A stretch of 64,000 nt of DNA from OMG group bacterium (lineage in GTDB: Bacteria > Pseudomonadota > Gammaproteobacteria > Pseudomonadales > Azotimanducaceae). Where the stretch lies: the NCBI GenBank assembly GCA_012267385.1, contig JAAXGW010000013.1, positions 1-64,000 on the forward strand, given 5' to 3'. Below, one piece after another: positions 43,601 through 51,509 of this stretch. Numbering within the stretch: position 1 is the first letter of the stretch; every line of letters starts with the position of its first letter. Below the pieces are notes generated by a model, which searched no databases, had not been told where the DNA came from, and saw only the letters and a program-made list of their open reading frames with translations. The position numbers and the translations under genes are program-made.

Positions 43601-43680
43601 ATGAACAGATAGCCTATCGGTGAACTAAAGAACAACCGAAGTTCTTTTGCTGCGACTGCGAAGAGAGTTTCAGAGTTCAT
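40660..43680 (-). CDS. Fused GldF-type ABC permease and GldG-like auxiliary protein
   Basis: This 1006-residue protein has six membrane helices in residues 1-240 of the ABC-2 GldF permease type (FFSSPIGYLFIAAYLGLTLFVFF, LTMRIWSDERRTGTLEFIVTLPV). After a linker helix, the GldG-like periplasmic region (IFT52/ABC auxiliary domain) follows: WDVTAGQQYTVSSVT, then LLIRGYFSAKTHPLL, and DILMVIGPNDLDPEQVFEIDQFLMRGGTVIIATS. An acidic low-complexity segment lies near residues 810-880, and a last helix (YGFAILGLLLVAGVSFL) near the end. In Bacteroidetes GldF and GldG are separate proteins. It is coupled to the ATPase gene upstream (adjacent start and stop at 43680) and to DUF4340 downstream. Its cargo is unknown. 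Confidence 0.88.
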   Translation of the reverse strand: MNSETLFAVAAKELRLFFSSPIGYLFIAAYLGLTLFVFFWVETFFARNISDVRPMFEWLPVLLIFLCSALTMRIWSDERRTGTLEFIVTLPVTPWELVLGKFVACMALLILALILTLPLPISVAAVGNLDWGPVGAAYAAALLLGAAYLSIGLFVSSRSENQIVTLIISVLLCGVFYMLGSTFLTGLVGTNFADFLSELGSGSRFESITRGVLDIADFYFYISITASFLVLNVFAVEMIGWTKTGAQERHLNRSFVCGLVVLNIVVANIWVAQLPPLRWDVTAGQQYTVSSVTKRELSQLQEPLLIRGYFSAKTHPLLAPLVPQLRDLIKEYEIFGGRNVVVEFIDPVLHPDKEDEANTKYGIRPVPFQVADRYQSALVSSYFDILIRYGDEYEVLNFRDLIEVKAESEMELDVQLRNPEYDITRAIARVRSEFQSSGSIFDSVPQPVSFTGYISAADRLPSQLIEIQDALIEALDEVKESSTGKFSWQILDPSAGDGSLERQIAENYGFTPMVASMFDEHQFYFYLTLSDGKSIVSMRWQDTEDVEGFKRLLEEGVKRFTEGLLTSVAMHTPAPSAPQYTGQPVPTASYNDLSVYLRGNYEVQTVDLRRPVASHIDILMVIGPNDLDPEQVFEIDQFLMRGGTVIIATSAFTTSLMNRTLLANRAYSGLEDWLAHHGVRVEQSMVLDVNNGGFPIPVTREVGGYIFEEIQMIDYPFLVDVRANGFVDDHPIVRNLDQMTFAWGSPLTLDAELNSERELVEIMRSSKDSWTDSAPELMPKYDANGGSVYVPGTDTESKLLAVSVKGKFTSFFEESPLLVEAREQAAAEAEESESESAESNVPEDENVDEENVESEDLDDEAILADLRELQDSGDESEVDEDTLGVIGSVISRSPESARLVVLGSSESLSDSLINMVSQTQGTLYANTMQFAANVIDVSMEDSSLLSIRSRGHFSRTLPPLTTAQQRTLEFVNYGFAILGLLLVAGVSFLSRRVVGNRRSQWFGVNR

Positions 43681-44585
43681 CAGATACCTCCCTCACTGAC
43701 CGAACGGAAGAGAGCTTCTAGGTCTCTTTTTTCTGGTTCAATGGAATTGACCACGATATCCTTTGCCACAAGCTCGCGCACAATCGAGGGGATATCGCAC
43801 TGAGTGTCATCGTCCTTCGAGGAAAGTAAGTATCGACCATCAATTCTTTGGACTGTCGTAGAAGTTTCGAGCGCAGCGCGCACGTCGGCATCTTCCGAAC
43901 TACTTCGTAACCAACAACGATTGCCTTCCTTTAAGTCTTCCAACAACTCGTCGACCACGATCTTTCCATCCCGCATTATGAGAACTCGATTACAGATAGC
44001 TTCGACTTCCTGCATGATGTGCGTAGACAACACCACTGTTGCTTCCTTCGCCAGTTCGCGAATTAACTCTCGCATGTGCTGTGTCTGTGATGGGTCTAAG
44101 CCATTGGTAGGCTCATCCAATATCAATGCTCGAGGCTGGTGCAGAATAGCTTGTGCGACACCCACTCTCTGTTGCAGGCCTCGAGAAAGTGTCCCGATGT
44201 CGTCTAACGCTCGATCTGAGAGATCGGTATCTCGTACGGCCCGTTCAACGCTGTCGCGCCGCTGACTCTTCGGAATACCACGCACGGTGGCAGAAAACCA
44301 AAGATAATCGACCACACTAAGCTCTCTATACAAGGGACGATTCTCCGGCAAATATCCCAAATTTGCACGGGCGGCGACTGGCGACTCTTGGACGTTGATC
44401 CCATCTACAGACGCGGTTCCCGAATTCGGTTCAATGAATCCGGTAAGTAACTTCATGACCGTGGTTTTGCCCGCGCCATTGTGTCCGAGTAGTCCAACGA
44501 TTTCACCCTGTGATATTTCAAACGAAACGTCTTCTGCTGCGACTACAGTGTCATAAGTGCGAGTCAGTTGGTCCGCGTTGAGCAC
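43680..44585 (-). CDS. ABC transporter ATPase (gliding-type exporter)
   Basis: This 301-residue ATPase is of the GldA/CcmA-like group. Walker A is LLGHNGAGKTTVMK, the signature is TLSRGLQQRVGVAQAI, Walker B is ALILDEPTNGLDPSQ, and the H-loop is VVLSTHIMQEV. The start is GTG with a strong ribosome site (GGAGG, 7 bases upstream). The C-terminal 90 residues form the regulatory extension of this class. It heads the three-gene operon. The 240 bases before it contain no gene and probably hold the promoter. Confidence 0.93.
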   Translation of the reverse strand: MLNADQLTRTYDTVVAAEDVSFEISQGEIVGLLGHNGAGKTTVMKLLTGFIEPNSGTASVDGINVQESPVAARANLGYLPENRPLYRELSVVDYLWFSATVRGIPKSQRRDSVERAVRDTDLSDRALDDIGTLSRGLQQRVGVAQAILHQPRALILDEPTNGLDPSQTQHMRELIRELAKEATVVLSTHIMQEVEAICNRVLIMRDGKIVVDELLEDLKEGNRCWLRSSSEDADVRAALETSTTVQRIDGRYLLSSKDDDTQCDIPSIVRELVAKDIVVNSIEPEKRDLEALFRSVSEGGI

Positions 44586-44827
44586 AAATGTTCCTCCATA
44601 AATTATTCGCTAGTTGTCTAAATAGATTGACTGTACCAAAGCAATAGTTTCAATTACCCCAAAAATCTCACTGAATCTGACTAGCAGTAGTGTATGGACA
44701 ATCTTGAAACTTTCAATCTATTGGATGTCCAACCACCACACAACACGTTTACTGATCCGTTTAGACATCTACGTGCTGCTTGGCTTGGAGCCTTGTGAGA
44801 CAAATCTTATCGCCCACGAGGTATAAG

Positions 44828-46741
44828 TCATTGACCTTCTTGTACATCGGTACTTTCATCTAGGACGATTCGATATGTCTGATCAATAATCGTCAGCGGT
44901 TCCATCTTCTTTCGTTTAGCCTTCAATGCTAAGATTTCTTCTTTCTTTTCTTCGTTGATCCAAAACAACCCGCCACTTGAATAGCCTTGAGAGGTCGCTT
45001 GACTGTTGATCAAACTACCCGATGTTTCCGTACCCAACCATTCAGGGAGTTCTATCCAGCGCCACGCTGCATCCCGGGTGTAAGGGACTTGATACGTGGG
45101 TATTACTGCACCATGATCATGAACCATCCGTTCCAATGTATGTGCTAAACCAATTCGTTCTTCTAAGTTTGCCGATGCTCGGAACTGCATGATCAGAGGA
45201 TCCATTTCTGGGATTGATGTATTGGTCACGTTGTTATTCTGAGGTCTATTGGCGTTATCCGAGTGAAAGTGTTCCCAATACCTTGGTGCGAAACCGGAAG
45301 AACTCCACGTGAGCCATGCTATTTCATGCTTTTTCTCCAACATCTTTTTGAAAGACGCCGATGAATCCAACAATTCCAATCTCAGGTCGACTCCTGCTTT
45401 TTTGGCCTCTTCCCTTAACACTACCAAGCGGTCCTCATGTATGGGTGTGCCATAAGTAACTAGGAATGAAAGTCGCGCGATTACGTTGCCGTCCTCATCT
45501 TTCTTCACTCTAATACCGTCTCGACCTCTAGTCTCGAAACCTGCTTTTTTAAAGTACTCTGCCGCTTTCTTGAGATCAAATTTTCTTGGTCGAATTGATG
45601 TATTGTCGTAAGCACCGAAACCTAGCTGGAATGTCGGTAACCGTTCATAATCCCCTCGCAATACGGTTTGAATTACTCTTTCAATATTCATTGAGTGTGC
45701 AAGACCATACCGAATATTTATGTCATCGAGGAGTGGTTTCGAAGTGTTTAGATACATACCTGCCGAGGGAACCGGTAATCGGTGGTAAAACCAGTACTTC
45801 GCTACATAACCTCTTTTAAACACTTCATGCTTAGATTTGTCGTGCCAGTACTCGGGGATCGTCAAACCAAACGAGTCCAATTCGCCGTTCAAGAAATGTA
45901 GCCAAGCGGTACTCTCGTTCCGAATAACCGTAACACGAATCTTTTCTGGATTAAACCGGTTGCGAACATAACGTAAGTCGTTCGCCCACCAATTTTCTGT
46001 GCGTTCGAACTCAACGTACTTGCCATCTTCCATGGTCGCAACATGATAAGGTCCAGTAGTTGGTTCGGGCTTCCAGTTATAGTCTTGCACCCAGGTATCA
46101 GTGAGTTCGTGAAAATGTTCGGGACGAGCACCCACTGCGTAATTGGCGAACATCTCTACCTCTGGTTTAGCATCTGCCCCTAGTACCCCGTAGGTTAATT
46201 CGTCATATTTTTTCACATCCTTAATTCGTTCGGTATAGTAATTGTTATACCAAGGAGCAACGATTTCCTCAGAACGCATGAAGTGTAAATTAAATACGAA
46301 GTCGTCAGCAGTGACACGTTCACCATCGGACCACTTTGCATCAGGATGTATGCGAAAATAAATTGATCGACCATCGTCCCCTAACGCCCAGTGAGTCGCA
46401 AGCATAGGTATAGGTTGCCTGGTTTGAGGATGAAATGCAATTGGACCAAATTGAATCGGTCGCAGAAAGCCAGCAAATCTACCATTTGAATCTGGTCCGA
46501 CTGTTCGCATTGTGAGTGGATATGCCAGCATCCACGTATGAAACGTCCCGCCACGAATCGCATCCGGCGAAGCAAATTCTGGGTCGTCATTGTTTGTTTG
46601 CCAAAATAAATTTGCAGGTAGTTCATCGGGGAGCAAATCTTCCGGCACAATCTTGTTCGCATCGACTGCATCTTGGGCGAGCAATGCACCAGCCAAACCT
46701 GTAACGACAAACAGTATGAGTAATTTAATAAGTCTTTTCAT
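44828..46741 (-). CDS. Periplasmic oligopeptide-binding protein, YejA-like
   Basis: This 637-residue family 5 solute-binding protein starts at ATG 46741, behind GAGGA. The longer frame from 46759 would put six residues before the signal peptide. Signal MKRLIKLLILFVVTGLAGALLA is followed by a mature protein with YejA-like segments: HWALGDDGRSIYFRIHPDAKWSDGERVTADDFVFNLHFM, TTGPYHVATMEDGKYVEFERTENWW, and LAHSMNIERVIQTVLRGDYER. It collects peptides in the periplasm for the two permeases encoded just upstream. No ATPase gene of this transporter lies in the window. Confidence 0.88.
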   Translation of the reverse strand: MKRLIKLLILFVVTGLAGALLAQDAVDANKIVPEDLLPDELPANLFWQTNNDDPEFASPDAIRGGTFHTWMLAYPLTMRTVGPDSNGRFAGFLRPIQFGPIAFHPQTRQPIPMLATHWALGDDGRSIYFRIHPDAKWSDGERVTADDFVFNLHFMRSEEIVAPWYNNYYTERIKDVKKYDELTYGVLGADAKPEVEMFANYAVGARPEHFHELTDTWVQDYNWKPEPTTGPYHVATMEDGKYVEFERTENWWANDLRYVRNRFNPEKIRVTVIRNESTAWLHFLNGELDSFGLTIPEYWHDKSKHEVFKRGYVAKYWFYHRLPVPSAGMYLNTSKPLLDDINIRYGLAHSMNIERVIQTVLRGDYERLPTFQLGFGAYDNTSIRPRKFDLKKAAEYFKKAGFETRGRDGIRVKKDEDGNVIARLSFLVTYGTPIHEDRLVVLREEAKKAGVDLRLELLDSSASFKKMLEKKHEIAWLTWSSSGFAPRYWEHFHSDNANRPQNNNVTNTSIPEMDPLIMQFRASANLEERIGLAHTLERMVHDHGAVIPTYQVPYTRDAAWRWIELPEWLGTETSGSLINSQATSQGYSSGGLFWINEEKKEEILALKAKRKKMEPLTIIDQTYRIVLDESTDVQEGQ

Positions 46742-46755
46742 AACGTCTTCAGTCC

Positions 46756-47853
46756 TCATTCGAAGTATGTGAATTTCTTGGGATCAAACGCTTCTCGAAT
46801 CGCTTCCCCTATATAAGTTACCATAAGTAAGATCAAGATGACCGCAACTGCTACCGAAGCTACAATCCAAGGTTTGTCAAGGCTTTGTGTACCTCGCCTC
46901 AAAAGTTCGCCCCAACTAGGAGTCGGCGGTGGCAAACCGAATCCTAAATAGTCTAATGCTGTTAAAGCTGCCACCCCTCCAGCAATCGAGAAAGGGATAA
47001 AGGTCACAATAACTGAAATTGTATTGGGAAGAATGTGGACTCCTACCACTCTCGTATTACCCGCACCGATAGCACGGGCCGCATTCACGTACTCTCTAGC
47101 TTTTTCTTTGTAGGTAGACGTTCTCATATTCCAGGTCATGGAAGTCCATCCAAAGATCACCATTACGATCACCAGGGTCCAAAAGTTCGGTACGACCACG
47201 CTTGCCACAATCATGATAACATACAGGAACGGAATCGTGTTCCAAATTTCGATGAGTCGTTGAAACAAAAGATCGAACGCACCCCCCCAATACCCCATCG
47301 CGCAACCGACCGCAATGCCTGCGACGTATGAACACACAAGCAAGACCATCGAAAATCCCATGGCGATTCGAAAACCATAGACTAGCCGAGCTAGTATGTC
47401 CCGTCCTGTTTGGTCAGTTCCAAGATAGTGTTTCGTTGCGAAAGACGGTCCGGCTGCACCGTACGTTGTCGAAAAGTCATTCTCGAAGGGGTTGTACGGA
47501 ACCAATGGCATCAATATCCAATTGTTTGCATCCTGTTCCTCGAAATGCTGTTGTAATTCTCGGTAATTTGTCTCGTAGTCGTAATCTAACCCGAAGGTCT
47601 CGCCGGAAATCACACCCCCGTAGGTAGGAAAGTACCATTTACCTTCATAGGAAACAATTAACGCTCGGCTGTTTACGAATAGTTCGGCAAAACAACTCAA
47701 CACTAAAAGAAGTACTAATATGACTGCCGAGTAATACCCGCGTTTTATGGAACGAAAGCGCTTCCATTGCTTAATAGTTTGTGGGTCTAGTGAGAGTTTA
47801 AACAACTTACTGATTCGATCCGTCAGCACCGAACTTAACCCTAGGATCGACAA
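46756..47853 (-). CDS. ABC transporter permease, YejE-like
   Basis: This DppC/OppC-type permease has 365 residues from TTG 47853. A TTG at 47805, directly behind the upstream stop, would give 349 and a more usual N-terminus (LFKLSLDPQTIKQWKRFRSIKRGYYS). Helix 1 is YYSAVILVLLLVLSCFAELF, a long periplasmic loop follows, and HYLGTDQTGRDILARLVYGFRIAMGFS is the start of the transport core. The ATPase-contact (EAA) loop reads EYVNAARAIGAGNTRVVGVHILPN. It ends at the ATGA overlap with the binding-protein gene. Confidence 0.9.
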   Translation of the reverse strand: MSILGLSSVLTDRISKLFKLSLDPQTIKQWKRFRSIKRGYYSAVILVLLLVLSCFAELFVNSRALIVSYEGKWYFPTYGGVISGETFGLDYDYETNYRELQQHFEEQDANNWILMPLVPYNPFENDFSTTYGAAGPSFATKHYLGTDQTGRDILARLVYGFRIAMGFSMVLLVCSYVAGIAVGCAMGYWGGAFDLLFQRLIEIWNTIPFLYVIMIVASVVVPNFWTLVIVMVIFGWTSMTWNMRTSTYKEKAREYVNAARAIGAGNTRVVGVHILPNTISVIVTFIPFSIAGGVAALTALDYLGFGLPPPTPSWGELLRRGTQSLDKPWIVASVAVAVILILLMVTYIGEAIREAFDPKKFTYFE

Positions 47854-48856
47854 TCGCCACGCAAATGTCCGAAAGGATGTTGCCCACCAAGAACAAAAGG
47901 GAAGAGATTACGACTATACCCATTACGACCGGGTAATCACGTTCCACTAGAGATTCAAATCCTAGTAGACCAAAGCCGTTGATATTAAAAATTGTTTCGA
48001 TCAGGAACGATCCCGCGATAATAAGTGAAAGATTGTTACCAAAGGAAGTCGCGATCGGAATAAGGCTATTTCGTAAAGCATGATTGAATATCGCGGACCG
48101 GAAATTGAGTCCTTTGGCGATCGCCGTTCGCACATAGTCGGCAGCAAGGTTGTCCATTAAGGAATTTTTCATCAACATCGTCATGAAAGCAAAACTTCCA
48201 GCGACGTAAGCCGCAAGTGGCAAGACCGCGTGGTGAAGCACATCAAGCACTTTTTCCACCGGAGATAGCATCTCAAAATGCGAACTCACAAAACCGCTCA
48301 AGGGAAACCACTTGAGCCACGAAGCGAATACAGTCATCAACGCAACTGCGACCACATAACTTGGAATGGCATAACCAAAAAAAACAAGAGCCGAACTCAC
48401 ATTATCAAACACGGTTCTGTGTTTTATAGCTTTGACAATTCCGAGCGGAATACATACTCCATACGTGAGTATTAGTGTTGCGATACCGTAGAACAGTGAT
48501 ATCGGCAAGCGATCGCGTATGATATCCCACACCGGTTTGTTATATCTAGTTGAAGTTCCTAGGTTTAACCTGCAAGTCTTGCCCAGCCATTCGACGTAAC
48601 TACAAAAAACGTTCTTATCAAGGGCGTAATGCTCTCTAATTCTTGCGAGCTGTTCGTCAGAAAGCATAGAACCTCCTTGACCCCCCATTTCCGAGTATGC
48701 ACTTCCGGCTCCGTCCGAACCCATCGTTTGTAATTCGTTCAACATTCGTTCGATTGGACCGCCAGGTACCAATCTAGTCAGCGTAAACACCAGAATGGTT
48801 ACTCCCAAGAATGTGGGAATGATCAAAAGAAATCTTCTGATGAAATAGGTAGTCAA
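47807..48856 (-). CDS. ABC transporter permease, YejB-like
   Basis: This 349-residue DppB/OppB-type permease has the opening YFIRRFLLIIPTFLGVTILVFTLTRLVPGGPIE, a family hallmark. The insert LSDEQLARIREHYALDKNVF and the EAA loop AADYVRTAIAKGLNFRSAIFNHALRNSLIPI are normal. The TTG start at 48856 overlaps the stop of a short upstream frame as TTGA. With the YejE-like permease it would form the membrane channel of a peptide or siderophore-peptide importer. Confidence 0.9.
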   Translation of the reverse strand: MTTYFIRRFLLIIPTFLGVTILVFTLTRLVPGGPIERMLNELQTMGSDGAGSAYSEMGGQGGSMLSDEQLARIREHYALDKNVFCSYVEWLGKTCRLNLGTSTRYNKPVWDIIRDRLPISLFYGIATLILTYGVCIPLGIVKAIKHRTVFDNVSSALVFFGYAIPSYVVAVALMTVFASWLKWFPLSGFVSSHFEMLSPVEKVLDVLHHAVLPLAAYVAGSFAFMTMLMKNSLMDNLAADYVRTAIAKGLNFRSAIFNHALRNSLIPIATSFGNNLSLIIAGSFLIETIFNINGFGLLGFESLVERDYPVVMGIVVISSLLFLVGNILSDICVAIVDPRVKFGADGSNQ

Positions 48857-49092
48857 CTAGCTACTCCGGTACCTGAAGTACCTAAACGATCCATCACGGT
48901 ATTGATCTGTTCTACGTTCCAATTTGGTTCCACTCGTAAATGATAAGAGTTTTGAAAATAGATCACATTTACTGGAGTGATACATGGCGAACTACTCGAG
49001 ACAGTCTGTGATTGCTGCGTGAAATTAAAAGTAGTAATGCTATTCCACACTAGTTCACGCGTTCTCCAATGTCTAACTTTAAAGACCCACAC
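48853..49092 (-). CDS. Short unrecognised frame upstream of the YejB-like permease
   Basis: This 79-residue frame begins with GTG at 49092, six bases after an in-frame stop, and ends TTGA, overlapping the permease start. It contains no known motif (RHWRTRELVWNSITTFNF, NSYHLRVEPNWNVEQIN). The position and coupling could mean a small coding gene or the end of a decayed gene. There is no clear ribosome site. The 240 bases further upstream (49093-49334) show no gene. Confidence 0.3.
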   Translation of the reverse strand: MWVFKVRHWRTRELVWNSITTFNFTQQSQTVSSSSPCITPVNVIYFQNSYHLRVEPNWNVEQINTVMDRLGTSGTGVAS

Positions 49093-49334
49093 ACATCACC
49101 GATGTAATACACTAAACTTGAACCTAATTCAGTGTACACGGAACCGGAGTGATTGGGAATCCAGACTCATGCTACAGATGGTTGTCCAACAGTCGATCTA
49201 GTGAAGCGGGCGATTTGAGAACGACACACAGGCGTTGGTTCGACAACGCTCGGAAGAGATGATCGAGCAACAACGAAAGGCACTGGTCGAAGTGTGGCAT
49301 TGTTAATGAACGACAAAAACTAAACAGATCCGAC

Positions 49335-50357
49335 CTAAGGCCAAGGGATATTGATTGATGGTATGACCGATGGAATTGGAGAGGGAACCGAAAATAGTGG
49401 ATTAGATTCTATCGCGACAAAAGCACCTTCGTAACGTGCGGTCAAGGCGCGCATCAACATCGCAAATCTATTCCCTGATCCGCCGACCATGTTCCAGAAT
49501 CCAAGGGCGTGAATACGCAAACTGTCCGCTCTGACGGATCGCGATCGCACCTTTCTATCGATTTGATCCAACAATGTTGTAAACGACCCGCCCGAGTATT
49601 CGTCTCCCACAACGACAATCGCCATCTTTATATCGTCTCTATAGAGATCGCCAATTGCTTCGACGATGCCTTCCGCAGGGCTGCTGTTAGAAAAACTATA
49701 CCAAGACTTCATTTTGTGTAAAGCAGCTTTTCGTGCGACAGTGCTATCGGGAATCCAACGACCACTTCCGATTCGAGAAAGGTAATGGCCGTTATCGTTC
49801 ATGATTTGAAAGCCTTTTATGTCCGGGTACAACAACCAAAATCGTTCCATTTCTTTGATCACGTGGTCCCAAATCGACTGCATACTACCTGAGGTGTCGA
49901 CGACGAATGCTAAGTATTCGGAATCCACCGGAATACCAGAAAGTTCGGACTCAACCTCCTGTGATTCTGGAGTTTGTGGTGCAGGTTCAGACAGGATTGC
50001 AGCAGTCGCAGCTAAGGCACTCTGCTGCGTATGGACGGCATCAAGCTGCGTAATGGTTTGTTGAACCGCCTGTTTTGCTTGTTCGGTCGTATCTTCTATG
50101 GATATCGCTTCAGATTCGATGCTCGTGAGAAGATCTTCGTTTGTCTGCAGTTCTTGTGACAAGGCTTTTATTTCTGCTTCAACTGTGTCGATCGCGACAA
50201 AGAGTCTTCCCGTTGCACCAAAATCTACACTCTCTGGTTCCTCTTTCGCCTCTTTGCCTATTGGAAGAATCAAAATTAATAACACAATAGCACCGAACGC
50301 ACAGGCGATGACATCTAGAAAGCTCAGGGATGTTGGACCAGCTCGAGAAGTAGACAT
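49335..50357 (-). CDS. TolR-like anchor with coiled coil and von Willebrand A domain (vWA-1)
   Basis: This 340-residue protein has a single N-terminal helix, SLSFLDVIACAFGAIVLLILIL (residues 10-31), with an aspartate at position 15 placed as in the TolR/ExbD helix (FLDV). Residues 50-115 form a coiled coil. The vWA domain starts near residue 145 and has the metal-binding MIDAS start FVVDTSGSM (D154, S156, S158) and later VVGDEYSGGSF. It ends in a proline-rich tail (VPSPIPSVIPSINIPWP). It is the last gene of the operon that also encodes a TolQ/ExbB-like channel. I infer a periplasmic vWA domain moved or tensed by the proton channel. Confidence 0.75.
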   Translation of the reverse strand: MSTSRAGPTSLSFLDVIACAFGAIVLLILILPIGKEAKEEPESVDFGATGRLFVAIDTVEAEIKALSQELQTNEDLLTSIESEAISIEDTTEQAKQAVQQTITQLDAVHTQQSALAATAAILSEPAPQTPESQEVESELSGIPVDSEYLAFVVDTSGSMQSIWDHVIKEMERFWLLYPDIKGFQIMNDNGHYLSRIGSGRWIPDSTVARKAALHKMKSWYSFSNSSPAEGIVEAIGDLYRDDIKMAIVVVGDEYSGGSFTTLLDQIDRKVRSRSVRADSLRIHALGFWNMVGGSGNRFAMLMRALTARYEGAFVAIESNPLFSVPSPIPSVIPSINIPWP

Positions 50358-50372
50358 AGTCTTATCGCTCGA

Positions 50373-51509
50373 CTAAATTGGCGGCCAATTCGGGGCGGGC
50401 GTTAACACGCGACCGCCGGAATCGGACGCGAACGTCCAATATTTGCGCATTGCTCCTGCATCGCCTTCCAACGGTAGCAGAATCGTGCTAATTTCAGTCT
50501 TCGGAAACTCCCGTTCAAACAATTTGACCGCGCGATCGAAAATCCGCCCACGGCACACAGGAGACAGTCGTGCGGGCGAGGAACATCCACGAATCGAACG
50601 AAGTCGAGCACTTCCAGGTACTGTCGGTAATCCATCCGTAATCAATATCACTTGTTTGGGTTTGGGATCTAAGGTTGAGATTACCTCAAAGGCTGCTTCC
50701 AAGTTTGTCGGTCCATTTGCTTCGGTCTTTAGTATGGATTGTTGAATCTCCTTAAAAGTGTTTCCCGGATCTCCTCGTGTCAGCCACTTTAATGTCGTAC
50801 CGGATGCAATCTCTTTACCAGACACGTCAGTCACTGAATCGCTAAACGTGAGCACTTGAAACGAATTACCAAGATCGACATGTTTGAAAGCCCAACCTAC
50901 TGTGTTACGGGCGACCACCCACTTTGCTGCAGTGTTCCGATAGTGGGGGTGAGCGGCGCGCAGCCGCACAATTTCAACCAAGGAATGGTCGAGCATGCTC
51001 GCAGAGCGATCCAACAAAATGACAACGCCGTCAGATCGCACTTGGATGCCTCCTAGTTGTCCGGTTTGACCTGCGACTGATTCGGCTTCCTCTGCTACAG
51101 CTCTTTGAGCTTCGCGCTGAGCTTGTAAGTCAGTCACGGTTTCTTTTGCAGTCTCTAAGTCCGAACGTGCTTGACTCAAGGCGCTGAGTTGTTCCAACAG
51201 TTCTTGCTGGCTGTTTTTCTGTTGTTCAGTTAGGGTTTCTCGATTTTTTACTGCTTCGCGCAGTTGATTCTGTGAAACTAGCAAATCTGCTTCTAAAGCT
51301 GCTTTCTCCGCTAGTCGATCATCCAGTTGTTGTTGAACCCTCGCATGCCTTGCAGCAACATCCTGCGTCGAGTCTGAAGCTACTTCCGCAACTCCATGTT
51401 TAAGTATCAGCAACAGTAGGATTGAAGCACCGAGTCCGCAACTCAATACATCAAGGAACGATAACCCAAATCCTATTGTGTCGTCCCGACTTACCTTGTT
51501 CCCGCTCAC
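50373..51509 (-). CDS. TolR-like anchor with coiled coil and von Willebrand A domain (vWA-2)
   Basis: This 378-residue protein follows the same plan as its neighbour but is clearly diverged. The helix is GLSFLDVLSCGLGASILLLLIL with D20 in the FLDV motif. A long coiled coil (residues 50-145, rich in Glu, Gln and Ala) follows, then a vWA domain with MIDAS DRSASM (D167, S169, S171) and VILITDGLPTVPG. The gene overlaps the TolQ-like gene (ATGA at 51509). Two different TolR-like subunits with one channel subunit suggest a heteromeric peg in the motor. Confidence 0.75.
   Translation of the reverse strand: MSGNKVSRDDTIGFGLSFLDVLSCGLGASILLLLILKHGVAEVASDSTQDVAARHARVQQQLDDRLAEKAALEADLLVSQNQLREAVKNRETLTEQQKNSQQELLEQLSALSQARSDLETAKETVTDLQAQREAQRAVAEEAESVAGQTGQLGGIQVRSDGVVILLDRSASMLDHSLVEIVRLRAAHPHYRNTAAKWVVARNTVGWAFKHVDLGNSFQVLTFSDSVTDVSGKEIASGTTLKWLTRGDPGNTFKEIQQSILKTEANGPTNLEAAFEVISTLDPKPKQVILITDGLPTVPGSARLRSIRGCSSPARLSPVCRGRIFDRAVKLFEREFPKTEISTILLPLEGDAGAMRKYWTFASDSGGRVLTPAPNWPPI

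Noticed and set aside
49110..49136. ACACT...AGTGT inverted repeat in the gap before the vWA operon end
   Set aside because: Only five bases pair and there is no companion feature; likely chance.
48977..49201. Plus-strand open frame of 74 residues
   Set aside because: No ribosome site, no motif, and it overlaps the better placed minus-strand frame; neither is convincing.
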